A DNA stretch of 64,000 nucleotides from ASV31 sp965229765 (GTDB lineage: Bacteria > Pseudomonadota > Alphaproteobacteria > Rhodobacterales > Rhodobacteraceae). How positions within the stretch are numbered: position 1 is the stretch's first letter; each line of letters begins with the position of its first letter. The stretch spans positions 1,488,001 to 1,552,000 of the forward strand of contig CBDDJT010000003.1 in assembly GCA_965229765.1 (NCBI GenBank). The letters are read 5' to 3'. This document shows positions 25,705 to 35,252 of the stretch, one piece after another. Under the pieces are notes generated by a model. That model had not been told where the DNA came from, made no database searches, and saw nothing but the letters and a program-made list of their open reading frames with translations. Both the position numbers and the translations under genes were made by a program.

Positions 25705-26718
25705 ATGGCCCGCGTGCTGATTTCCCTCGCCCTGGCGACGTTCCTTTCACTTCTGCTGCCCCAGTCCGCCGCCGCGCAGTCCTGCGGCGCAGAGAACCAG
25801 CGACCCTGCAAGCTTTGGGAACGGGTGCCGTCCTGCAATTCGGGTCTGGTGGAAAAGCCGCTTGGCGTGCGCTGCGTGCGCCAGTCAACGGCCGCGCCAC
25901 GGCCCGCGGCCCCAAGTTGCGGCGCATCGGGCCAGCGCGCCTGCACCGTGGTAGAGCGTATCCCGTCCTGCAACGCCAACCTGATCGAGGTGTCGGGCCG
26001 GTGCGAACCCTGCGGTGCCGAGGGCCAGCGCGCCTGCCCCGTCACTGTCCGTGTACCCTCGTGCGATGCCGGCCTGATAGAGGACCTTGCGCGCGGACGC
26101 TGCATCAAGCCTGTATCGGGCTTCGACCGCCTGCGCGCCGACGCCGAGGCATGGGCCCGACGTATCGCGCCACTGGCCGACGACATCTACCTTGCCTTCG
26201 GCCCGATGGCGTCGAACGCCGCCAACGCCCGCCTGATCTACGACCTGTCACAGGTTCGGAACGCCGCCGAGATGCAGCGAGTGGTGGAATCGCAGCGCCG
26301 CACCCGACTGATCTACGAAGTGCTGGCACGCTCGGGGTTCTCGACGATGACCGTGGGCGGGTCCTTTGGCGGGTCGGTGGGATACGGGCGCTTCGTCGAG
26401 GGCGGCGTATCGCTGGACGTGACCCGCCGCGCGCCGGGCGTGGCCTATGCCGCCGATTTCGAATCCGGCGGGCTGCAAGTGTCCAGCGGACTGGAACTGG
26501 TCGTCAGCGCCTTTCAGGATCGCAACGCCTGCATAGGCGGGCGCGCCATCGGCATCGGCGGCAGCTTCGACGTCGGGCAGGGCTATGGTCTGATCATGTG
26601 GTTCGACTTCCAGAACGACCGTTTCCTGGGCTTCTCGGTCAACATGGGCCTGCTCAGCGTGGGCGGCGGCGGTTTCGCGGGTGAAAGCCGCACGCAGGTG
26701 TTCAACGCACGCTGCTAG
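25705..26718 (+). CDS. Secreted protein with three tandem four-Cys modules
   Basis: A 337-aa exported protein, signal peptide about residues 1-24 (LPQSAAA/QS). Three imperfect repeats follow, each with four Cys: C27, C35, C44, C57; C72, C80, C89, C100; C103, C111, C120, C133. The shared pattern is CGA..QR.C......VPSC..GLIE. A helical region (residues 140-220) and a Gly-rich, beta-like C-terminal half (SFGGSVGYGRFVEGGVSLDV, then SFDVGQGYGLIMWFDF) follow, ending in Cys. No known family was recognised. The start at MARVLISL is supported by the signal peptide. It stands alone between a terminator and the aldo/keto reductase gene. Confidence 0.8.
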   Translation: MARVLISLALATFLSLLLPQSAAAQSCGAENQRPCKLWERVPSCNSGLVEKPLGVRCVRQSTAAPRPAAPSCGASGQRACTVVERIPSCNANLIEVSGRCEPCGAEGQRACPVTVRVPSCDAGLIEDLARGRCIKPVSGFDRLRADAEAWARRIAPLADDIYLAFGPMASNAANARLIYDLSQVRNAAEMQRVVESQRRTRLIYEVLARSGFSTMTVGGSFGGSVGYGRFVEGGVSLDVTRRAPGVAYAADFESGGLQVSSGLELVVSAFQDRNACIGGRAIGIGGSFDVGQGYGLIMWFDFQNDRFLGFSVNMGLLSVGGGGFAGESRTQVFNARC

Positions 26719-26773
26719 CCACAAGTCACGGCCGGGTCTTTTCCTTTCGCCCTGCACATGGTTCAGTCCCGCC

Positions 26774-27706
26774 ATGACGACGCTCACCACGCCTGACGGC
26801 TCTGCCGTTCCGCCCTTCGCCTTCGGCACCATGCAGTTCGGCGGCACCGCCGACGAACCGGCCAGCCGCGCCATGTTCGACGCGTGCCGCGCGGCGGGCA
26901 TCCGGCATTTCGACACCGCAAACGGCTACACCGGCGGTGCGTCCGAAACGCTTCTGGGCCGCTTTGCGGCGGATGAGCGTGACGCGCTTTTCCTCGCCAC
27001 GAAATGCGGCTACCGCGTCGGCACGCCAGAGGTCATGACCCGCGAGATCGACGAAAGCCTGCGCCGGCTGGGCACCGACGTCATCGACCTTCTCTACCTG
27101 CACCGCTGGACTGACGATGCGCCGCCTGACTCCCGGATCGAGGTGCTGGCCCGCGCCGTCGAATCCGGCAAGGTCCGCCACGTGGGGCTGTCGAATTTCG
27201 CCGCATGGCAGGTGATGAAGGCCGTGCGCATCGCCGCGGGGTTCGGACTGGCGATCACAGCGCTGCAACCGATGTACAACCTCGTCAAGCGGCAGGCCGA
27301 GGTCGAGATCCTGCCGATGGCCCTGTCCGAGGGTCTGGCCGTCTTTCCCTATTCACCGCTGGGCGGGGGACTGCTGACCGGCAAGTACGCCACGCACGCC
27401 GGTCAGGGCCGCCTTGCCAGCGACGAGCGCTATGCGACGCGCTATGGCGCCGAATGGATGCACCGGGCAGCCGTGTCGCTGGCCGGTATCGCGGCAGAGC
27501 TTGGCGTGCCCGCCCCGACGCTTGCGGCCGCATGGGCTGCACGGCATCCCGGCGTTACCGGTCCGATCCTGTCGGCGCGCAACACCGCGCAACTGGCGCC
27601 TTCGCTTGACGCGATCGGTTTTGGCATGGACGATGCTCTCTACGCCCGATTGTCGGCGCTGTCACCGACACCACCCCCGGCCACGGATCGAAACGAAGAA
27701 ACATGA
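26774..27706 (+). CDS. Aldo/keto reductase
   Basis: A 310-aa NAD(P)H-dependent carbonyl reductase of the AKR (TIM-barrel) superfamily. The catalytic tetrad is visible: D47 and Y52 in DTANGY, K77 in LATKCGY, H110 in LYLHRW. Cofactor-end motifs are present near the C-terminus (GPILSARNTAQLAPSLDAI). Substrate unknown. It overlaps the FAD oxidoreductase gene by ATGA, so the two are co-translated and may act on successive steps. Confidence 0.92.
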   Translation: MTTLTTPDGSAVPPFAFGTMQFGGTADEPASRAMFDACRAAGIRHFDTANGYTGGASETLLGRFAADERDALFLATKCGYRVGTPEVMTREIDESLRRLGTDVIDLLYLHRWTDDAPPDSRIEVLARAVESGKVRHVGLSNFAAWQVMKAVRIAAGFGLAITALQPMYNLVKRQAEVEILPMALSEGLAVFPYSPLGGGLLTGKYATHAGQGRLASDERYATRYGAEWMHRAAVSLAGIAAELGVPAPTLAAAWAARHPGVTGPILSARNTAQLAPSLDAIGFGMDDALYARLSALSPTPPPATDRNEET

Positions 27707-28782
27707 ACGATTTCCTTGTCATCGGCGGCGGCATCGCCGGGGTTTCGGTCGGTGCGCGGCTGTCTCATCTTGGCAAAGTGACGCTTCTGGAACAGGAAGA
27801 GGGGCTGGGCTATCACACCTCGGGCCGGTCCGCGGCGCTTTACGAACAGACCTACGGGCTGCCGTCGACTCTGGTGCTGAACCGTGCCTCTTTTGACTAT
27901 CACATGCACGAGAACGGCGGCGTTCTGTCGCCGCGCGGACTGATGCTGCTGGGCACCCGGGACACCGCCGATGCCTTCGCAAGTGATCTGGCCAAGATGG
28001 AACTGCGCCGCATGACCCTGGACGAGGCGCGCGCCATGGTCCCCATCCTGCGCCCCGACGCGGTGACACAGGTGGGCTACAGGACAGAAGCCTGGGACAT
28101 CGACACCGACCGGCTGATCCAGAACTTCGCCCGCGAGATCCGCGCCAACGGCGGCACCGTCGCCACCCGCGCCCATGTCTCGGACATCCGCCGCACGCCC
28201 ACCGGCTGGGAGGTGGAGACCCGCAGCGGGACACATGCCGCGCGCATCCTCGTCAATGCCGCCGGAGCATGGGTGGATCACATCGCGCATCTGGCCGGAA
28301 TCCGCCCCCTGCGGTTCCAGCCGCTGCGGCGGTCCATGGCCCGCCTGCCGGCGCCCGGCGGGCATGACGTATCGGCCTGGCCGATGATGTTCGGCACCGG
28401 CGAGACCTGGTACGCCAAGCCCGACGCCGGCAAGCTGCTGGTGTCTCCGGCCGAGGAAGACCCCGTCGAACCCCATGACGCATGGGCCGACGACATGGTG
28501 CTGGCCGAAGGGCTCGCGCGCTACGAGGCGATGGTGACGGAACCCGTCACGCGGGTGGAAACCAGCTGGGCGGGGCTGCGCACCTTCGCCCCCGATCGAT
28601 GTCTCGTGATCGGTTTCGACCCGCGCGATGCAGCGTTTTTCTGGGTCGCCGGACAGGGCGGCTACGGATTTCAGACCGCGCCCGCTGCCAGCCGGCTTGC
28701 CGCTGACCTTGTCTCCGGGCGCCCCCCAGAGATCGACGCCGCCACCGTGGCCCAGCTCAGCCCAAGAAGATTCGATGCCTGA
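27703..28782 (+). CDS. FAD-dependent oxidoreductase, DadA/glycine oxidase type
   Basis: A 359-aa flavoprotein of the D-amino acid/glycine oxidase family. The FAD-binding Rossmann motif GGGIAGVSVGARL is at the N-terminus, followed by the GYHTSGRSAALYEQTYG segment and the C-terminal WVAGQGGYGFQTAPA that contacts the flavin. These enzymes oxidise amines or amino acids and pass electrons to oxygen or quinone; the substrate here cannot be told. Coupled by 4-bp overlap to the aldo/keto reductase gene. Confidence 0.9.
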   Translation: MNDFLVIGGGIAGVSVGARLSHLGKVTLLEQEEGLGYHTSGRSAALYEQTYGLPSTLVLNRASFDYHMHENGGVLSPRGLMLLGTRDTADAFASDLAKMELRRMTLDEARAMVPILRPDAVTQVGYRTEAWDIDTDRLIQNFAREIRANGGTVATRAHVSDIRRTPTGWEVETRSGTHAARILVNAAGAWVDHIAHLAGIRPLRFQPLRRSMARLPAPGGHDVSAWPMMFGTGETWYAKPDAGKLLVSPAEEDPVEPHDAWADDMVLAEGLARYEAMVTEPVTRVETSWAGLRTFAPDRCLVIGFDPRDAAFFWVAGQGGYGFQTAPAASRLAADLVSGRPPEIDAATVAQLSPRRFDA

Positions 28783-28874
28783 CGATACAATAACCAGTTG
28801 GCCTGTTCGCTTCCCGCCTGGCATCCCAGCGATGCCCGGGCGCCCCGCACGGCCGCATCCGGAAGGGTCCAGCC

Positions 28875-30677
28875 ATGCAGACACCCAACAGCGCTCCCGC
28901 CCCCCTCACCGCGCAGGGGGTCTCTCCGCTTTTTGACGCCATCGGCCTTGCGCAGGGCGGGACCGAGCAACTGACCCTGCGGCGCGGCGACGTGCTGATA
29001 GAGCAGGGCAGCGACGGCGACGCGATCTTCTTCGTGGAAGCCGGGCGCTTCACCGTTGATCGGAACGGCACCGCGCTGGCCGAGATCGGAACCGGCGAAT
29101 CGATCGGCGAGATCGCGTTCTTCACCGGGATGCCCCGCACTGCGCGCGTGGTGGCGGCGCGCGACAGCGTGGTGCTGAAACTGTCGCGCACCGCCTATGA
29201 CGCGGCATGTGCCCGCGACCCTGCGATCGCAAGCCTTGTGGCGCGTGACCTCGCCAACAGGCTGGCGGCCACCAGCACCCGCGTGCGCAGCGAACCGCGG
29301 CCGCCGCAGACCCGCGTCGTCACCCTGATCCCCGCCGGGGACGAACCGTTGCCCCACGGGCTGGTCCCCGCCCTGACAGAGACAATGGAGCGTGCCGGCG
29401 GCCGCGTTCTGACCCTTCGCGACGCCCCCGCCGACCCGTCCGACAGCTCCGGTCGCGCCACCGTCATCGGCTGGATGCAGGACCTCGAACGCAGCGGCGT
29501 TCAGGTGCTGGCCGTCGCCGACCCCGCCAGCCGGGGCTGGACCGAACTGGCCCTGCGGCAAAGCGATCAGGTGCTGATCGCGGGCCACGCCGGACCTTCG
29601 CCCGCCCTTTCCGACCTCGAACGCCTTGCTTTCGATATCCTTCCGGAAGAGCACCGCCGGCTTCTGCTGCTTCATCCCGAGCGGCCCGGTCGCGTCACCG
29701 GTACGGCGGACTGGCTGGACGCGCGCCCGGTCTTCATGCACCACCACGCGGCGATGGGCGCGGCCGGGGACCTTGACCGTCTGGTGCGGTTCCTGACGGG
29801 GCGCGCGCTGGGGTATGTCGCCGGCGGCGGCGGCGCTTTCGGGCCGATTCACACCGGCATCTATCAGGGGCTTTGCGACGCCGGCGCGCGCTTTGACATC
29901 TTCGGGGGCACCAGCGTGGGCAGCGCCATGTGCGCGGGCTTTGCCCTTGGGCTGTCCGGCGACGAGATAGAGACGCTGACCCACGAGATATTCGTGACCA
30001 ACAAGGCGCTGAACCGCCTGACCGTGCCGCGTTATTCCATCCTCGACCACACCATGCTCGACCGCCAGTTGCAGCAAAACGCGCCCGGCCTGATCGAAGA
30101 CCTGTGGTATCCCTTCTTCGCCGTCGCCACCGATCTGTCGAGCAACCGGCAAGTCGCGATACGGCGCGGCCCGCTATGGCAGGCGATCCGCGCCTCGGCG
30201 GCCATTCCCGGCGTCCTGCCGCCCTTCTACACAGATGACGGCACCATGCTGGTGGACGGCGGGTCGATGGACAACATGCCGTATCACACCATGCACGGGC
30301 TGAAGTCGGGCCCGAACGTCATCGTCAGCTTCGAACGCGACGGGCGGCAGGCGTTTCAGGTGGACTATGACCGTCTTCCCGGACGCGGGACGCTGCTGCG
30401 GCGGCTGGTCTGGCCCTTCGGCAAGCGCCCGCCGCGCGCGCCCGGCGCCCTGTCGGTGGTGATGCGCAGCCTGCTGGCGCGCCAGGCCGCCGATCGTCCC
30501 GACCTCGGGCCAGAGGACTGGCACATCCGTGCCACCCCGCCCAAGGGCGCGAACTTCATGGACTGGACGAACCACGCCCAGCTCTACGCCGTCGGCAAGG
30601 CTCTCGTGGCAAAGCAACTGGCAGAGGATCACGGCCCCGACGATCCCCGCGCCGCCGTGATGCGGGGCGCGGGGTAG
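28875..30677 (+). CDS. Cyclic-nucleotide-binding / patatin-like phospholipase fusion (NTE type)
   Basis: A 600-aa two-domain protein. Residues about 18-130 form a cNMP-binding fold (LRRGDVLIEQGSDGDAIFFV, IGTGESIGEIAFFTG, ARVVAARDSVVLKLS). The patatin domain from about residue 310 has the oxyanion loop GGGGAFGPIHTG, nucleophile S347 in GGTSVGSA, and the dyad D461 in VDGGSMDNMPY. This is the bacterial counterpart of neuropathy target esterase, a lysophospholipase. No membrane anchor is visible. Whether the sensor domain really binds cAMP is unknown, as the usual phosphate-binding RTA-type segment is only partly kept (PRTARV). Confidence 0.92.
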   Translation: MQTPNSAPAPLTAQGVSPLFDAIGLAQGGTEQLTLRRGDVLIEQGSDGDAIFFVEAGRFTVDRNGTALAEIGTGESIGEIAFFTGMPRTARVVAARDSVVLKLSRTAYDAACARDPAIASLVARDLANRLAATSTRVRSEPRPPQTRVVTLIPAGDEPLPHGLVPALTETMERAGGRVLTLRDAPADPSDSSGRATVIGWMQDLERSGVQVLAVADPASRGWTELALRQSDQVLIAGHAGPSPALSDLERLAFDILPEEHRRLLLLHPERPGRVTGTADWLDARPVFMHHHAAMGAAGDLDRLVRFLTGRALGYVAGGGGAFGPIHTGIYQGLCDAGARFDIFGGTSVGSAMCAGFALGLSGDEIETLTHEIFVTNKALNRLTVPRYSILDHTMLDRQLQQNAPGLIEDLWYPFFAVATDLSSNRQVAIRRGPLWQAIRASAAIPGVLPPFYTDDGTMLVDGGSMDNMPYHTMHGLKSGPNVIVSFERDGRQAFQVDYDRLPGRGTLLRRLVWPFGKRPPRAPGALSVVMRSLLARQAADRPDLGPEDWHIRATPPKGANFMDWTNHAQLYAVGKALVAKQLAEDHGPDDPRAAVMRGAG

Positions 30678-30683
30678 AAAGGG

Positions 30684-33185
30684 TCAGCCATCCTTGCGGA
30701 TGGTCACGTTCGCCGGGTCATGCGGGCTGTCTTCCGTCACGACGGCATCCCAAAGCTGGCGCTGCATCCGCAGCTTCAGTTTCGTGCCCGGCTCTGCCAG
30801 GTCTGGCCGTACATAGCCCATGCCGATCTGCTTGCCGAAAGCCACCGAATACCCGCCCGAGGTCAGGCGCCCCACCTTCTCATCGCCCTGGTACAGCGCC
30901 TCGCGCCCCCACGGGTCGGCATCGTCCGGCCCGTCGATCAGCAGCGTCACGCATTTCGACCGGATGCCGGTTTCCAGCATCGCCGCCTTGCCGTGGAAGT
31001 CCTTGTCCAGATCGATGAACCGGTCCAGTCCCGCCTCCATCGGCGTGGCATCGCGGCCAAGTTCGGTGCCGAAGGCGCGATAGGATTTCTCTTGCCGCAG
31101 CCAGTTCTGCGCCCGCGCGCCGAAAAGCTTCATCCCATGCGGCGCGCCAGCCTCCATCAGCCGGTCCCACAGGTAGGTCTGCATCTCGATCGGGTGGTGC
31201 AGTTCCCAGCCCAGTTCGCCGGTATAGGCCACACGGATCGCCATCACCGGGCACATCATCAGCTCGATCTGGCGCATCGCCAGCCACGGGAACCGCTTGT
31301 TCGACAGCACGGTCGCGGGGTCCGCGTCCCGCACCAGCGCGCCCAGCACCTCGCGTGACTTCGGCCCCGCGATGGCAAGGACGCCCCACTGGTTGGTGAC
31401 GTCGTGGATGTCCACCCAGCCGCCGCCACGGCCCATGAAATCCTCGGCCGACTTGCGCAGGTAATCGGCGTCATAGGCCGTCCACGCCCCCGCCGAGACA
31501 AGATAGTAATCCTGCTCGCCCCGCCGCACGATGGTGTATTCGGTCCGTGTCGTGCCCGCGCCGGTCAGCGCATAGGTCAGGTTGATGCGCCCCACCTTCG
31601 GCAGCCGGTTGCAGGTGAACCAGTCAAGGAATTCTGTCGCCCCCGGCCCGCGCACAACATGCTTGCTGAAGGGCGTCGCGTCGAAGAGGCCGACGCCGTT
31701 TCGCACCGCCTCGGCCTCGGCCCTGGCGTATTCCCACCAGCCGCCGCGCCGGAACGACCGTGCATCATGGTCAAAGCTCTCGGGCGCATCCACGGGGCCG
31801 TAGTAATTCGCCCGCTCCCACCCGTTCACCTGCCCGAACTGCGCGCCCGCGGCCTTCTGCCGGTCATAAGCGGGCGAGGTGCGGAGGGGCCGGCAGGCCG
31901 GGCGTTCCTCGTCGGGGTGGTGCAGGATGTAGACGTGCTCGTAGCATTCCTCGTTCTTGCGCGCGGCATACTCGGTCGTCATCCAGTCGCCATAGCGCTT
32001 GGGGTCGAGGCTGGCCATGTCGATCTCGGCCTCGCCCTCGACCATCATCTGGGCAAGGTAGTACCCGGTGCCTCCCGCCGCCGTGATCCCGAAGGAAAAG
32101 CCCTCGGCCAGCCACATGTTGCGCAGCCCCGGTGCCGGGCCGACAAGCGGGTTGCCGTCGGGGGTGTAGCAGATCGGGCCGTTGTAATCGTCCTTCAGCC
32201 CTACCGTTTCCGTCGTCGGAACCCGGTGGATCATGCTCATGTATTCCTCTTCGATCCGCTCCAGATCCAGCGGGAAGAGATCGGCGCGGAAGCTTTCGGG
32301 CACGTCGTAGAGGAACCGCGCCGGGGCGTTGCGCTCGTACGGACCAAGGATCCAGCCGCCGCGCTCCTCGCGGACGTACCACTTGGCGTCGGCATCGCGC
32401 AGCACGGGATGCTCGGGGTTTGTCTTGCGCCACTCGACCAGCGCCGGGTCGGGCTCTGTCACGATGTACTGGTGCTCGACCGGGATCGCGGGGATCTTCA
32501 GGCCCAGCAGGCGCGCGGTGCGCTGCGCGTGGTTGCCGGTGGCGGTGACCACATGTTCCGCGGTGATCTCGACCACCTCGTCCGAGGGCAGAAGGTTGCC
32601 GCCCTTCTCCACCATCTTCGTGCAGGTCACGACCCATTCGCTGCCGGTCCAGCGATAGCCGTCCACCTGCATCTTGCGGACGATCTCGACGCCGCGCTGC
32701 CGTGCGCCCTTGGCCATCGCCTGGGTCACGTCGGCCGGATTGATGTAGCCGTCCGTGGGGTGATAGATCGCGCCCTTAAGATCCTCGGTGCGCACCAGCG
32801 GCCAGCGCGCGCGGATGTCGTCGGGCGTCAGCCATTCATGCGGGATGCCCACCGTCTCGGCGGTCGCGGCATAAAGCATGTATTCGTCCATACGCGCGTC
32901 GGTCTGCGCCATGCGCAGGTTGCCCACCACGTAGAACCCGGCGTTAAGGCCGGTTTCCTCTTCCAGCGTCTTGTAGAACTTCACGCTGTAGTCGTGGATG
33001 TGGCTGGTGGCGTATCCCATGTTGAACAGCGGCAAGAGACCCGCCGCGTGCCACGTCGACCCGCTGGTAAGCTCGTCGCGCTCCAAGAGCATCACGTCCG
33101 CCCAACCGGCCCGCGCCAGATGATACGCGATCGAGGTGCCGACGGCGCCGCCGCCGACGACAAGGGCTTTGACATGGGTCTTCAT
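30684..33185 (-). CDS. FAD-dependent oxidoreductase with GcvT domain (dimethylglycine/sarcosine dehydrogenase family)
   Basis: An 833-aa enzyme with an N-terminal FAD domain (ALVVGGGAVGTSIAYHL; SGSTWHAAGLL with H46, the position that carries covalent FAD in dimethylglycine dehydrogenase) and a C-terminal GcvT/aminomethyltransferase-like folate domain (from about residue 430, with AYTGELGWELHHP). The family demethylates N-methyl amines such as dimethylglycine and sarcosine, handing the one-carbon unit to tetrahydrofolate. The start MKTHVKALVV has GGAGAT upstream. The exact substrate is not decidable; betaine or DMSP-related one-carbon metabolism is plausible in a marine-type organism. Confidence 0.9.
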   Translation of the reverse strand: MKTHVKALVVGGGAVGTSIAYHLARAGWADVMLLERDELTSGSTWHAAGLLPLFNMGYATSHIHDYSVKFYKTLEEETGLNAGFYVVGNLRMAQTDARMDEYMLYAATAETVGIPHEWLTPDDIRARWPLVRTEDLKGAIYHPTDGYINPADVTQAMAKGARQRGVEIVRKMQVDGYRWTGSEWVVTCTKMVEKGGNLLPSDEVVEITAEHVVTATGNHAQRTARLLGLKIPAIPVEHQYIVTEPDPALVEWRKTNPEHPVLRDADAKWYVREERGGWILGPYERNAPARFLYDVPESFRADLFPLDLERIEEEYMSMIHRVPTTETVGLKDDYNGPICYTPDGNPLVGPAPGLRNMWLAEGFSFGITAAGGTGYYLAQMMVEGEAEIDMASLDPKRYGDWMTTEYAARKNEECYEHVYILHHPDEERPACRPLRTSPAYDRQKAAGAQFGQVNGWERANYYGPVDAPESFDHDARSFRRGGWWEYARAEAEAVRNGVGLFDATPFSKHVVRGPGATEFLDWFTCNRLPKVGRINLTYALTGAGTTRTEYTIVRRGEQDYYLVSAGAWTAYDADYLRKSAEDFMGRGGGWVDIHDVTNQWGVLAIAGPKSREVLGALVRDADPATVLSNKRFPWLAMRQIELMMCPVMAIRVAYTGELGWELHHPIEMQTYLWDRLMEAGAPHGMKLFGARAQNWLRQEKSYRAFGTELGRDATPMEAGLDRFIDLDKDFHGKAAMLETGIRSKCVTLLIDGPDDADPWGREALYQGDEKVGRLTSGGYSVAFGKQIGMGYVRPDLAEPGTKLKLRMQRQLWDAVVTEDSPHDPANVTIRKDG

Positions 33186-33431
33186 CACGGATCTCCTGCC
33201 GGGTGCTGACGCAGTCATCGCCGGAACCGTGCCATGGCGTCAAAACCGGCCCGACCACATCTCACACGAAAGCGACATGCACGCATGTCACGCCGCGTGC
33301 CGCCCGTCCTGCGCCCCCCCCCGGCAGGACGCCACCCCAGGGCGCGCTTCAGCGCCCCGCGCGGTTCGCCATCGATCCGGGCGACATGCTTGGCCCTCGC
33401 CAAACGCGCCGCGCAGCCTATCATGGGTGTC

Positions 33432-33860
33432 ATGCGCCATATCCTCGCCCTTCTTCTCCTGACTGTCCCCGCCCACGCGTGGGAAGCCGGAACCGACGGG
33501 CGGCTTTGCACGCTCACCCATGCCCAACCCGATGCTCAGGTGCGCCTTACCTACGATCCCGCCGGCCCGATCTATGCGATCACCGTCACCACGCCGACGC
33601 CCTGGCCCGCAGCCCCGCTCTTTGCCATCCGGTTCGAGGGCGACCGCCCGCTTACCATCACAACCGACCGGCATGGCCTTGACGACGGCAACCGCGCCCT
33701 GACCGTTTCGGACCAGGGTTTCGGCAACGTGCTGAACGGGCTGGAATTCAACCGTACCGCCACCGCGCTTTCGGGCGATGCCGCCGCGGTTCTGGATCTG
33801 GAGGGCGCCGCGCCCGAGGTGCAGAGGTTTCGCGACTGCACCACCGCCCCGGCGGTCTGA
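33432..33860 (+). CDS. Conserved hypothetical exported protein
   Basis: A 142-aa protein with a short signal peptide (MRHILALLLLTVPAHA/WE). The mature part has paired Cys at the start and end (LCTLTH near residue 28, RDCTTAP at the end), fitting one disulfide, and a beta-rich pattern with QGFGNVLNGLEFNRTATAL. It resembles a small Rhodobacterales family of unknown function. An in-frame ATG 9 nt upstream (MGV) is an alternative start; neither has a strong ribosome-binding site. Confidence 0.7.
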   Translation: MRHILALLLLTVPAHAWEAGTDGRLCTLTHAQPDAQVRLTYDPAGPIYAITVTTPTPWPAAPLFAIRFEGDRPLTITTDRHGLDDGNRALTVSDQGFGNVLNGLEFNRTATALSGDAAAVLDLEGAAPEVQRFRDCTTAPAV

Positions 33861-33864
33861 AAGC

Positions 33865-34284
33865 TCAGTTCGCGCGCAGGAACTTCGCGCCGCCCGCAGG
33901 CAGCACGCCCGCTGCGGCCGCAATGTCGTCGGACTGGCAGGACCGTCCGTCGCCATCGGGATCAAGCGGACGGTGATAGCCCGGCTGGCCCGCGCGCGAT
34001 GGCGCAAGCCCCACGGCATCGGCGGCCTCGCACCCGGCGATCGCGACGATATGGCCCAGCGCGGCCTCGCGCTCGTATGGTCCGGCGGAAATGAAGATCG
34101 ACGTCGCCACACCGACGGCCATCACCGGCGTCAAGAGCACCTTCAGAAGCAGCCGCATCGGTGCGTAGGCCCGGTCAAGATAGCGTTCCGACCGTGCAAT
34201 CCGGCGCAGCCGCGCGCGGCTGTAGGACGGCTTTGCCGACTCCAGCCCCAGATAGGCGGTGCGAAGATTCCAACTGTCGTCCAT
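33865..34284 (-). CDS. Membrane-anchored Excalibur-domain protein
   Basis: A 139-aa protein with one membrane segment (MRLLLKVLLTPVMAVGVATS, about residues 43-65) and a C-terminal Excalibur calcium-binding motif: AGCEAADAVG, then GQPGYHRPLDPDGDGRSCQ, with the DxDGDG loop and two Cys. Excalibur domains bind Ca2+ on the outside of the membrane. The start MDDSWNLRT lacks a clear ribosome-binding site; a GTG 21 nt upstream (MTRDTGG) is possible. Role unknown. Confidence 0.7.
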   Translation of the reverse strand: MDDSWNLRTAYLGLESAKPSYSRARLRRIARSERYLDRAYAPMRLLLKVLLTPVMAVGVATSIFISAGPYEREAALGHIVAIAGCEAADAVGLAPSRAGQPGYHRPLDPDGDGRSCQSDDIAAAAGVLPAGGAKFLRAN

Positions 34285-34345
34285 GCCGCCAGTATCGCGC
34301 GTCACTGGGGCAAGCTTGTGGCGCAGGGGTGGCCGCTCCGGGACA

Positions 34346-34933
34346 TCAGCCGCCGATGACGGTCAGCCCCAGCAGACGCCAGCTTTGCATCCCGCCGCGA
34401 TAGTAGAAGATCCGCTCGGCCGGGTAGCCCGCTTCGATCATCCGCCGGATCGCCGTGGGCGACTGCCCGCACCACAGTCCGTTGCAGAACAGCGCGACGG
34501 GCACGGCCTCCATGCAATCCCAGCCGTCGAAGTCGATCTCGCAGCCCAGTTCGCCCAGCCGGTCCGTCATCTCGGTGTAGGGCATGTTCACGGCGCCGGG
34601 GATGGTGCCGCCAGCGTACCAATCCGGCGTGCGGCTGTCGACGACAGTCACCCCGGGGTCGGCCAGCATGTCCAGCAGCTCAAGTTCCCCGATCGTGGTC
34701 ACTCCGGGGGCGGGCTGCATCGGCTGGATGCAGAAGGCAGGACAGGGGCGGGACGTGCGCGCCCACTCGCCGCTCAGTTCGTTCGTGGTGTCTGGGATAC
34801 GCACGATCTCTACCGAGCCGCTTCGGGTGGGCACGGTCACGCCCGGCACACCCGGCGCGATATTGACCTCTGTCTCCGCGCCAAGGGCTGCGGCGGGCAG
34901 GCAGAGCGGCAACAGGAATGACAAAAGACGCAT
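34346..34933 (-). CDS. Periplasmic rhodanese-domain protein
   Basis: A 195-aa exported protein (signal MRLLSFLLPLCLPAAALGAE). The rhodanese fold runs from about residue 83 (VTVVDSRTPDWYAGGTIPGAVNMP) to the active-site loop with C150 (ALFCNGLWCGQSP) and RIFYYRGGMQSWRLLGL. A CPAFC pair near residues 64-68 lies before the domain and could form a disulfide or bind metal. Rhodanese proteins carry persulfide sulfur; the periplasmic acceptor is unknown. Confidence 0.85.
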   Translation of the reverse strand: MRLLSFLLPLCLPAAALGAETEVNIAPGVPGVTVPTRSGSVEIVRIPDTTNELSGEWARTSRPCPAFCIQPMQPAPGVTTIGELELLDMLADPGVTVVDSRTPDWYAGGTIPGAVNMPYTEMTDRLGELGCEIDFDGWDCMEAVPVALFCNGLWCGQSPTAIRRMIEAGYPAERIFYYRGGMQSWRLLGLTVIGG

Positions 34934-35009
34934 GGGTGACCCTTTCTTGTGGCCATGGTTCGCCCCATGCTGACAGTCCGGGGCGCGCCCCGCCATGCGG
35001 CGGCACGCC

Positions 35010-35252
35010 TCAGAAATCGAAAAGCTCGCTCAGGATACTGTCGCGGCGCTTTCGGCGCTTTCCACCATGCCCATGGTCGTCTTCCTCCATGCGCCCGCCG
35101 CGCGTCGGGACATTCCCGGCACCGCTGCGCTCGATGATCTTGTCCAGTTCGCCCCGGTCCAGCCAGACCCCCCGGCACTGCGGGCAATAGTCTATCTCGA
35201 CGCCGGCGCGATCGGTCATCACCAGCTGGGTTCCGTCGATCGGACACTGCAT
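35010..35252 (-). CDS. TFIIB-type zinc-ribbon protein
   Basis: An 80-aa protein matching the zf-TFIIB family: MQCPIDGTQLVM, then IDYCPQCRGVWLDRGELDKII. Three metal Cys are visible (C3, C23, C26); the fourth usual Cys is Asp6, a variant common in this family. A His/Lys/Arg-rich tail (HGHGGKRRKRR) follows. Function unknown, possibly nucleic-acid binding. Confidence 0.85.
   Translation of the reverse strand: MQCPIDGTQLVMTDRAGVEIDYCPQCRGVWLDRGELDKIIERSGAGNVPTRGGRMEEDDHGHGGKRRKRRDSILSELFDF

Noticed and set aside
33340..33357. 6-bp hairpin GGGCGC/GCGCCC in the 33.2-33.4 kb spacer
   Set aside because: Short, no T-run, and such hairpins are frequent in GC-rich DNA.
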